This document shows positions 47,901-59,800 of a stretch of 64,000 bases of DNA, piece after piece (within the stretch, counting starts at the first letter, position 1; every line of letters begins with the position of its first letter). Made by a program: the position numbers and the translations under genes. The notes under the pieces are model-generated. The model was not told the origin of the DNA. It did not search any database and saw only the letters and a program-made list of their open reading frames with translations. This DNA comes from Siphonodentalium dalli (Eukaryota > Mollusca > Scaphopoda > Gadilida > Siphonodentaliidae): positions 19,718,991 through 19,782,990 of the forward strand of contig CP136061.1 of assembly GCA_032622095.1 (NCBI GenBank). The letters are read 5' to 3'.

Positions 47901-50900
47901 TGTAAGAAACATTTATTTAAGAAAAATGATAACAAATTGTTAGGCCAATGCATTCTCTTATATATGCGAGGCGACCTATGGTCGATTCGCATATATAAGA
48001 GAATGCATTGGCACAGGGTAAACAAAATCCCGACTTACGACTGGATTTGATATGGCGGGACACTGCATGAGTTCCAGATAGCAACTATATCCGAAGGTCT
48101 GAACCAATGGTTTATATATTATATGTGACCCGCCATATCAAACCCAGTCGTTAGTCGGGATTTTTTTACCCTGTGCCAATGCATTCGCTTATATATGCGA
48201 GTCGACCATAGGTCGCCTCGCATATATAAGAGAATGCATTGGCCTAACAATTTTTTACAATTTTAATAATGTTTTCTTGTATTCTTTAACAATTTTATAA
48301 TTTCACCCATACAGAGCCCCAGACAAACATGAGCAGACGACACTCTTCTATACGCTTCTATATATGTGTGGGGCTCCCTGCAGGGTAATGGATGTTTTTT
48401 TTATTTTATGTCCTAAAAATTGTAAGAAACATTTATTTTAAAAAAATGATAACAAATTGTTAGGCCAATGCATTCTCTTATATATGCGAGGCGACCTATG
48501 GTCGACTCGCATATATAAGAGAATGCATTGGCACAGGGTAAAAAAAATCCCGACTTACGACTGGATTTGATATGGCGGGTCACTGCATGAGTTCCAGATA
48601 GTATCTATATCCGAAGGTCTGATTCAATGGTTTAGATATTACATTAATGACATAGTTCCTGAATGTCTGATTCAATGGTTTAGATATTACATTAATGACA
48701 TAGTTACTGAATGTCTGATTCAATGGTTTAGATATTACATTAATGACATAGTTACTGAATGTCTGATTCAATGGTTTAGATATTACATTAATGACATAGT
48801 TCCTGAATGTCTGATTCAATGGTTTAGATATTACATTAATGACATAGTTCCTGAATGTCTGATTCAATGGTTTAGATATTACATTAATGACATAGTTCCT
48901 GAGTGTCTGATTCAATGGTTTAGATATTACATTAATGACATAGTTCCTGAATGTCTGATTCAATGGTTTAGATATTACATTAATGACATAGTTCCTGAAT
49001 GTCTGATTCAATGGTTTAGATATTACATTAATGACATAGTTCCTGAATGTCTGATTCAATGGTTTAGATATTACATTAATGACATAGTTCCTGAATGTCT
49101 GATTCAATGGTTTAGATATTACATTAATGACATAGTTCCTGAATGTCTGATTCAATGGTTTAGATATTACATTAATGACATAGTTCCTGAATGTCTGATT
49201 CAATGGTTTAGATATTACATTAATGACATAGTTCCTGAATGTCTGATTCAATGGTTTAGATATTACATTAATGACATAGTTCCTGAATGTCTGATTCAAT
49301 GGTTTAGATATTACATTAATGACATAGTTCCTGAATGTCTGATTCAACGGTTTAGATATTACATTAATGACATAGTTCCTGAATGTCTGATTCAATGGTT
49401 TAGATATTACATTAATGACATAGTTCCTGAATGTCTGATTCAATGGTTTAGATATTACATTAATGACATAGTTCCTGAATGTCTGATTCAATGGTTTAGA
49501 TATTACATTAATGACATAGTTCCTGAATGTCTGATTCAATGGTTTAGATATTACATTAATGACATAGTTCCTGAATGTCTGATTCAATGGTTTAGATATT
49601 ACATTAATGACATAGTTCCTGAATGTCTGATTCAACGGTTTAGATATTACATTAATGACATAGTTCCTGAATGTCTGATTCAATGGTTTAGATATTACAT
49701 TAATGACATAGTTCCTGAATCTCTGATTCAATGGTTTAGATATTACATTAATGACATAGTTCCTGAATGTCTGATTCAATGGTTTAGATATTACATTAAT
49801 GACATAGTTCCTGAATGTCTGATTCAATGGTTTAGATATTATATTAATGACATAGTTCCTGAATGTCTGATTCAATGGTTTAGATATTACATTAATGACA
49901 TAGTTCCTGAATGTCTGATTCAATGGTTTAGATATTACATTAATGACATAGTTCCTGAATGTCTGATTCAATGGTTTAGATATTACATTAATGACATAGT
50001 TCCTGAATGTCTGATTCAATGGTTTAAAGATTACATTAATGACGTATGTTGCTGAACGTCTGAAGAGACGGTTTAGATATTACATTAAAGGTACTCGATC
50101 CTAATAGTCGCTCCTAAATTACTATTCCTTTGGCTTTGGGTGTAAAAAATATTGGATTCGAGTCGAGGAACCCATCCATCAGAGCTCAGAGTGATTAGAT
50201 ATGCCCCATTTTATATACAAATACAAATCTTCCACATCACGTGGCAACCAAATGGAATCCGATGTATTCCGTACACACTTGTACCTCATGTAAACAGACA
50301 TAAAAAATGTCGACTTATCCCAATTAAGCACTTTGCCCCTGATGAGCATATATGGCGGATGGTTGGGTATACATATACACCATTTTATATACGAATCAAA
50401 TATTTTTTACCCCCAAAGCCAAAGAAATAGTAATTTAGGAGCGTCTAATCGGATTGAGTACCTTTAAAGATTACATTAATTACGTATGTTCCTGAACGTC
50501 TGAAGCGACGGTTTAGAGATTACATTAATTACCTATGTTCCTGAACGTCTGAAGCGACGGTTTAGAGATTACATTAGTGAAGTATGTTCCTGAATGTGTG
50601 AAGTGACTGTTTAGTGATTACATTAGTGATGTAGGTTCCTGAACGTCTGAAGCGATGGTTTAGAGATTACATTAGTGACGTAGGTTCCTGAACGTCTGAA
50701 GCGACGGTTTAGGTATTACATTAGTGACGTAGGTTCCTGAACGTCTGAAGCGACGGTTTAGAGATTACATCAGTGACGTAGGTTCCTGAACTTATGAAGC
50801 GACGGTTTAGATATTACATTACTGTCCTGTGACATAGGTTCCTGACCATAATTACGCTACAACAGACCTAGAGCCAGTTGATCAGTTGTGGTGCAGAGAA

Positions 50901-53900
50901 GGTAAAGTACGCGAAGTGCATGGACCGTCACCGCAAGGGGGGGGGGGGGTGCGAAAAGAACGTTCATACACACCTGCAATGCATGGAGGCATTAAAGTCT
51001 TCGCCATTCAGAAGGTTCATAAGGGTCGGTGCTGGTCCACCTTTCGGGAACCCAATCGTGCAATCGAAAACCGTTGTGACTACAAAACAAACATAAATTA
51101 TCTATGTTGTAAATACGCACAAATCCCCATGAGCACAGTGGTCTGGGAACATTTTTTTTAATAATAATTTGTATTTAAGTTCCCAAACCCTGTGTCTATG
51201 ATATATCGTCACCCACTGGGGATATTTACCTGGTACATTTTCAGGAATATCGTCGCAGAGGGCCAAGCCGTGCTACTCTATCTGTAGAGGTCACTCTCAC
51301 GTAAAAATAAGTGCTGAAGGGTACAGAGGTTTTGAAAATGAGCTGAGGGGTAAACAAGGTTTGCTATCGGCGCTGGTGCAGTTACGTCAAGTGTGTTCCA
51401 GAAAGTCTAATGCCCATCAGCTGTTTGTTTTGAGTTCATTTTAATTTTCATTGGAATGTACACGAATTATCCTCTAACAGAAATCATGAAAGATGCGAAA
51501 ACTAAACGTCATTTCGAATGAGATTTCAAATTCCGTGAGCACTTCAGCACATTTGCCAAACATATGTAGCCTTCAGCATATTTGCCAAACATGTGTACCC
51601 TTCAGCACATTTGCCAAACCTATGTACCCTTCAGCACAGTTGCCAAACATGTGTACTCTTCAGCACTTGTTAGAGTGACCTCAAGCGTAACTATATATGA
51701 AACTACTTATTAAATGCATATATGCACTACTTGTTTATTACACGAGGGCGCTTTACAATTGATATAAATCTACATGTGAGTGTAAGCCAACAATGGCGTT
51801 TGTTTACTATATGTGGGCACTATATATGATTTATATAAATCTACATGTGAGTGTAAGCCTACAATGGCATTTGTTTACTATACCTGGGCACTATATGATT
51901 GATATAAATCTACATGTGAGTGTAAGCCGTGCAGTCGATCAATCTTTTTATTTTCATAGCCTAAATCCAAAATAGATTAATCAGCATTTGCTGGGCGTAA
52001 TTAATTGCGGCAAAGAGTATTACTCAAACTGTGCACACTGAAGTCCGATGCGAGGAAATGCATGCCGGGAAATTAGCAAGTCTGAACGTATAGCATAACA
52101 CATTCGAACAGATATGCATGTGATAATAGTGATCAGGATTGTCTCCCTTCCCAATAATGCTGAAGGGTTACTATCATCGTGCGACCTGCAGTTGAGTACC
52201 CAGTTTAGTGACATTTCGTGCAGTTGAGAACCCAGCTTAACGAAATCTCACAACTAAACGAGATTCCCAATATCGTCTGCTAAATTGCTTCTTTTGTTTT
52301 TTCGAGAATGCCAATGTCCAAAAAATAAAATTAGATAGCAAGCCGGTCTGACATAAAGTTTAAAGACGCTTCTATATCCTTACAATTAAATCCATCGATG
52401 GTTTTATGTGTAACCAATCAGGTAAGTGGGTGTCAGACCAGGTAACACGAGTTCCAGGGTAAGCAACACCAAACCTAGCACACCAGAATGACAGAAAACA
52501 AGTCAAAGTGAAGCACTGGCAGGTAGACCATAAATGGCCTATTTATTAGTCAACATAGGTTTTAGTAAGAAAGAAAAACGCCTCAAACATATTCGTCATT
52601 TTACCCACATAATATTGGCGGAGCAAAAATGTAATGGATGTCAAGAACAAGAGGAGAGTGTCTGCAGAGTATATGAAAGAAAGGGGATATATTAGGGTCA
52701 GGGTCCCAATCACATGCAGATACTGTGTTCCTCGTGTTCTTGGCAAACATTTTGAGTCGGAGAGCAAAGTCACGGAGCGGCTGAAATTTTTTTGAAAAGT
52801 AATTAAGGACGTACAGGTCGAAAGAGGGTAATTAAAATCAAAGATACCTAAGAATTTGTAATTTAAGGAAAAAGGTAAAATTTTAAAAGACCAATGAGGT
52901 AAAGTTTTGAAAAGTCAAAAGATAGATACAAACAATAGGATCTTCCTCAGTTGCAAGTCGCTAACCTGTGCCATATTAAGCATATGAACACAAACTTTTC
53001 GGCCTTTACTCGCAAGAAGTTGTACAAGGTTAGTTCGGCCACGTTAATAAACGCAGATCCTATCTAAAAACCGACGAAACCAAACTACCCATAATTTATT
53101 AAGTATATTTGCATTGAGTTTGAATAGATCATTCCATTTATAGTTTTATAACTGATGGGGAGAATCCATTCAGTGAAGAAAGGGTTACGGAGCTGAAGTT
53201 GTCAGTTTAGTGAGGATCGCGCCATGCGTTACAAAGTGGGAGAAGGTGTTGTTGACCTCCCCGCCGAACCCCCCCCCCCCCCGCCGCCCCCTCGTCGACT
53301 CTATAACCACGTTCTCCCTTTAAAATCACACGCATCTTGGGATCTGTTTTGCATTGAAACTTACGAAACAATATTAAAACCTGAAAGTGTGGGTGGAGAA
53401 CAAAACTACAGATTTAAAACCCGAAAGGGTGGGTGGATAACAAAACTACAAATTTAAATAGGATTACATAGACTACAAGCGCATCTTAATCGATAATATT
53501 TTATCGAATTCATGAGTTGAGACGGAGCAAAGATATATTTCGTGAAAACGGAGCTTTCACGAGTGAAACTGACTATCTGCACCGTTTGCAGTGGGATAAA
53601 CGATTCTATATTATGATGCAAGTTGTGTTCTGGATTTATTCCACACCATGTGTCGGATAAGTTTAACGCATGACTGTGACCGCCAATGATACTATAACTA
53701 CCTTTATTGTGATTTATATCTGATTAAAATCCGGTAATATACCATCACCCGAAGTCAATCGCTGACGTCATGCAGACTACGTCATCGTTTTGGCAACAGC
53801 GTCAAAACGAAGTAGTTCCGGCTTGTATTCGTCTTATGGTATACACCAGTATTAAGCTGGAAAACAGAGTTCAGTCCCCTCGCTATGCTATGCCTGACCG

Positions 53901-56850
53901 CTGTCGGTGTGTGTATTTTCTTAATTAAATCTAACATTTTTTATTGAAGTGTTTTGTCAGTTACAATTCATTCTGGCTTGCATATGATCTAGACAATTTT
54001 CAAATGCATATGGACAGTTCAGTTTCTCAAAATAATGTAGAATGAATTGTAACCTACTGAAGTCTCAAATAAATAAATGTGCTATTTCTTCACATTATGT
54101 GTAAGTGCTGGCAGCGTTAAGTCCCGCGTATAGGGGGACTGAACTCTGCACGGAGCTTGCAACTAGCCCATATTATGTCTTCAATGGCTGGCCGTGGCCA
54201 CGTTGAATAAGCCTATAGATGTGTCCCTCGCTTCAACAAGTGTAGAATAAATTATAGTATAGCCACATATATGAAACTCAGTATGACGAAGGATTCGCAC
54301 TCACATTTGCCCTTGAGTCCGCGTACGGCGGCCACGAAGCCTTTCGGCCTTGGCAACAGAACATGTTTCATCTCCGGGTAACCTTTGGCTCGGGACACTT
54401 CAAGGCTGGCAGCGTGCTTAGTCTCGGTAAACCTCGTCCCTTCCGGAAATATCAGAAGCTGAGAATATATTTAATAGAACCACATCATGACCTGCACGAC
54501 CTTCGCACCAAAGTCTAATACTGGTATATTTTAAATATCCAATGTCAGATTGAACATATCATACAACAACCATGGGTCTATACCAAAATGGTCCAAAAAT
54601 AATGATTAGATCCTGCCAAACAGCACATTAATATGAGGTTATGATAGTCAGATATCGATTTTAAGAAGGGGACGTTTTAACACGTTTTCAATTTTTTGTC
54701 AGGTTAGCAAACATTCTCCTATTATCGGCTCTGACAAATAAAGTCAAAGGTCCATGCTTTCGTCCATCCTCAATTATGATCGTTAATTTCGGGGGGAAAA
54801 GATGGCTTCTCATCTCGAGGTCACCCCAAATGTCCATATGACGTTTGGTAATGACCGGATGATGGATGACATGATGGATGTGGTCAATAGCGTGTGCCGA
54901 AGGATTTAGTCAAGCAAAGAGTAAAATCCAAGACGGTCGCTGGCGGCCATGTTTTTCAACGAAATTCAGAAAAAAATCGAGGGCTCCCATCTTGTGGTCA
55001 CCCAAAGATCCCTTAGAAGTTTGGTGACGATCGGACGAGAGATGTGACCCGTAGGGTGTGCTAACGGAATTTGTTGACTTACGCACTGACAGACGCACGC
55101 AATCACGAACAGACGGATGCCAACCCAACTTCATCAAGTTGAGCTAAAAAAATCAATAAAAATAGACAGAAATATATATACACAACCATGCTACTGGTTT
55201 AAAGGCCATCCACCAAATTAATATCTTGCTTTTCAATATTAATCATAATTCGCCCCTAGAAACACTTGCCACTTTTGCTCAGCAGATTTGCACGAACACC
55301 GCCCCTTATATTTAACATTCATCACTTGACCTCCCCTTAAGCAGCGCGATTTGTGTGGATATAAACCGGTTATCATTCATTACGCTATACTGTGATTGTG
55401 TCCGGCGATTCTGTTTGAACTATAATGTAATGAAAACACTCTGCATTATTCGATAATTTACATGAACCTTTGATCAGATTCAAATACCTGATACCGGGTT
55501 ATTATGTGTTAATTGCTAGCATTCGAGCCGAGATTCGCCAATTTGACAGCCGTAACCTTTGAATATGTGGCTTTATTTGTCGTTTCTCGTCGGGAAACAG
55601 GTCTGTGCATTTGTTCGTGCACTTTCCACCCATGTATTAGTGACCATTAAGCTGCCAGGATTTTTGTTATGCTTATCCTAGCTTGGGGTCACAGGGGAAA
55701 TCACTTTATTAATTTGTAAGTGGTGTATTATAACATGCCTGCTGTGTGAACGTAACCAAATTCAAAAGAAATATGGTGTCACGTGCTATATCGAATATAA
55801 ATATAGTTAAAGGACCACTAAATTTCGAACCCCCAGATCACATATATCAAATATATGCCATATTATATACCATTTGAAAGAGGAAGTTCCAAAACATAGT
55901 ATTATCAAATTATCCGGTGTAATAAACTGCGGACATGTGGCTTTTGTTGAGTCACGTTTTGTCATCAAGATTGCAGTAAAAAAGCAGTATTATTTAACAC
56001 TATATATTAAAAATTGAGTTATTCCCCTTCCAATGAAAAAGTTTTAATTATGTTGCATTCTGGAGCCAAAGGGAGGGGGTCATTCTATGATTTCAGCAGT
56101 TTTCTATTTCTCTGTGGGCATCTTCTGAGACACAAATGTTTCAAATAGTGATGAATTATAGTATTTTAATAATATTTTATGGCAGAGATTGTTATTAAAA
56201 CCGTATATCAAGTCACTAAAAAAAATAATCGGCGACTCGAAGATTAAGTGGGCGTTTAAATGGAAACAAACCGTACTTGGACCGGATAGTCTTTTGGGTA
56301 TTCGGTGAAGGTTTTCAGATCTCTGTTGATGGTAACTCTGTCCTTCTCGATGTCCCTCTTTACGAAGACATTTTCAGACATGTACCACATCCACCCTATG
56401 AACGGTAGATATTTCAAAATGTCCTTTGCGAACAGCCTGGTGCCCTAGAAATATAGTAAAACAGCCAGCTTATTACATAGGTTCGGCCTATGGCATCACA
56501 TGGAATATCATGTTTATTATATGGGAGGCCAAATTCACATTTAATAACTTAAGCTTAATTGCCTCACTCACAACTTCATTACGCTTAAGCTTAATATGTT
56601 TTGATAGCCTTAATACCTTACATATAATGGTATCATCTAAGGTAAATTAATGTCAAAAGTTACTAGCATCAGTAATTGGCTGCAACCATTTCAGCTCCAG
56701 GGGAGTTATGAGATATGAAATTTGAATTACAATTAAGGGTAATGTCATGATGCTTAAGCTTAATGCATTACGCTTAAGCATAATGTAATTAGGCTTAAAT
56801 TGGCGAGCGAAACCAGAACTCGAACTTGACCTGTAGCGGACTGACGGGCG

Positions 56851-56889
<39 letters not shown>

Positions 56890-59800
56890 GAACCAATAAC
56901 ATAATACGTCCCGCTTTTAAAACGGGCGTATGATATTGTCTTGACTTTCTCAACCATTGGCAAGACATTATTTGTTATGTAAGAATGTGGTTCTGGGTAA
57001 TCCATAGTTTTTTGTAACTGTTATTAATTGTTAAAGGCCCACTTAATTTTCGAACCCCAGATCACATTATATAAAACATATGCCATATTATATACTATTT
57101 CTAAGAGGAAGCTCCAAAACATTGTATTATCAACTTATCCGGTGTAATAAACTGTGAACATGTTGTTTTTGTTCAGGTACCGACGTGTTTTGCGCTTAGG
57201 TTTCATCTGGATTATACTGCAAAGCCTATTATTTTCAATGTAAGGGGAATAACACTTATCTTAGTTTGAATTCAGTTGCATTCTGGGAGCGAGATGGGGG
57301 AAATGTTTCTATAATTCAGCTATTTGATATTACTCTAATGACACCTTCTGAGGCACAGACGTTCCACGTGGTGATGAATTACAGTATAGTAATCATATTT
57401 TATGTTATTAAACATTGTTATTAAAACCGTATACCAAGGCACTATAAACAAAATAATCGATGACTCGAAACTTAAGTGGGCCATTAATATGCTGAACACA
57501 GCATTCCTGTCTGACATAAATGGTTTCTCCCATCAGTTATAAAAGTATGTAAGGGAATAGTCTATTATTCATCTGGAGGGATTTAGAAAATACGACAAAC
57601 AAGTACAGTAGTATTCCAATATATTGGTGAAAAATGTTCAGATAATAAGTTCAACAAACGGCCAATATATCCTTAAGGGAACTTCTCGTCAATCAGCATT
57701 AATTTTAGAAAAGAAAATGATAAATACCCCTAGCATGTTCATTCTTTCTGCTAGCATCCATATGATGATAAAGTCGATGTCATATTTATGGTTCATGATT
57801 ACGATACGTGGCTCCTGCATATCGATGTAATGTCTGTCCTCATTTTTCATAAACACAGTACAATCTGTGTTCGACCACCATTGGCCAAGAAACGTGAAAT
57901 CTGAAGAACATAAAGTTAGAAGAAACATGATCACATTTGTCGAGGATTTAAATTTGGTTTAGAGTTATTAATCCAAGAAAATTTATACCTTAGTATTTAC
58001 TACATGTGTATCTTTGAATGATCGGTCCTCATAAAACCCGAACACAACCGAACATAGCCGAACACAAGTCCAAACTAGAATGCACTCAGATAGAATGCCA
58101 ACGTGCGCAAAAATGTAATAACAAATAATTAAAAAAATAATTACACTGTATTTTACTTAATTTATTTAATTTAATTTAATGTTAGCAAAAACAGACAATT
58201 ACCATTTCTCATTTCATCACAGATAAAAGGCAAATTACTATATTAATCATTTAAGTAATTAAAACCAATTCCATGTTGCCGAAAGGATGAGACTTTAAAG
58301 GCACTTGAGGCCTTAGTGTCGAAAATATTCCTATTTGTTCAAATCACCGTAAACAGAAAAAACAGTAAAACGCATACAGTTTCGTTCATATATACCATGA
58401 CCATCGCGTAAACAGCATGTTATCATAAAGACGTACTATATTTTACCTAAGCAAGAGCCTGATTGTGTTACAGAAGACAGCACAATGCTACTGGCTAATC
58501 ACACACAAATGGCATAAACGCTCTTTATTAGTTCCATATCAGGAATTCACCCACAAAGAACGCTCTTTATGTTTACCATCATAATATAAACAAACACCAG
58601 AAAAGTAACTTTTTATGCTTTTGTTTACATAACAATGGTCAACTATATGACAATAACATACTGTTTATGCGATATTTCTTATTTGTATACGGACAAAGTC
58701 TGTCTACATTTGATGTTCTTTCTGTTTGTGGCGGTTTTTGACGGTTGGAAATATTTTCACAGGATACCCACCGCCAAGGCCAACCGTACCTTTAACATGA
58801 AAACACCACCATGCATCACAAAAGCAGTCAAAATATTTAGAATGAGGAGAAACAGCAGTCAGCTTCAAAGTTACCCCCAACTATTAAAGACTACACCATT
58901 TTAAAAATAAATTGCAAATATCTTATAAACAAGTTAACATATCGTTAAAAGCTACATTTAGTGACAGTGGGAGCGCTATTGGTAAGATCATTGTGTGAAT
59001 GGTGAGTGACATATGTAAGCCATTAATTATCAACTGTCCACATAAAAGTTTCCAGGATATAACATTTTTCAAAAAGGTACCAAAAATAAAATTTTCCCGC
59101 AAAAGAAATTATTTTGGCCATATAATACACAATGAGAAATAAAAATATGAGAAATGAAACATTTCAAGGCAGAACAAAAAGATAAAAACATAACAAATGG
59201 ACATACTATTTACTTTCAATATTTTTCATTTACGTTCCTAGGAACATATTGAAAACTTTATTTGAAAAAAAAAAACGTTCAAAGTTACGCCCGTGTTCAA
59301 AGTTACCCCGGTTTACGGTACCTACGAATCTGTCTGATCGCAATACTGTTGCGCGAGCGCATGTAATAATGGGAAATATAACAAATAAAGTTCATATGCA
59401 TATGTATTCATGTTCAAGCTATTACTATACGAAGTTTGGTGGAGTTTGGGCCAATCATAAGTGTTTTATTTGATGTTTTGAAAACGCGTTTTGTGTTCGG
59501 CATAGAAAAGCCGAACACAAGGTTCTGTTCGGCACTCAGTCACCGGTAATTAATTAACACATAGATCTGGCGTTTGAGATATATAAATCTGACTACAGTC
59601 TACTAAATATACGACCACCTTGTAAAGTTCATAGGCATATGTATTCATATTCAAACTATTACTATACGAAGTTTGGTGGAGTTTGGGCCAATAATAAGTG
59701 GGTTTTTTATGTTTTGTAAAACGCGTTTTGTGTTCGGCTTTTTCGGCATAAAAAAGCCGAACACAAACTTCTGTCGTGGATTAGTTTATCCGCTGATATG

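Larger units (their letters stand above)
47540..48581. repeat. 521-bp composite tandem duplication
   Basis: Two consecutive copies (47540-48060 and 48061-48581). Each is a palindromic MITE plus about 68 bp of satellite-like flank (cactgcatgagttccagata, then gaaggtctgaaccaatggtt). The flank is a diverged unit of the adjoining 48-bp array, and a third flank copy at 48582 runs straight into that array. Confidence 0.92.

Noticed and set aside
48580-50019. 479-codon minus-strand open frame
   Set aside because: It is a pure 16-codon repeat produced by the 48-bp minisatellite inside AGPAT intron 5, with no signal peptide, flanking exon or codon-level sign of selection.
52546-52795. Possible exon on either strand
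   Set aside because: Short open frames on both strands without splice support or family match; the AGPAT exons are already complete without it.
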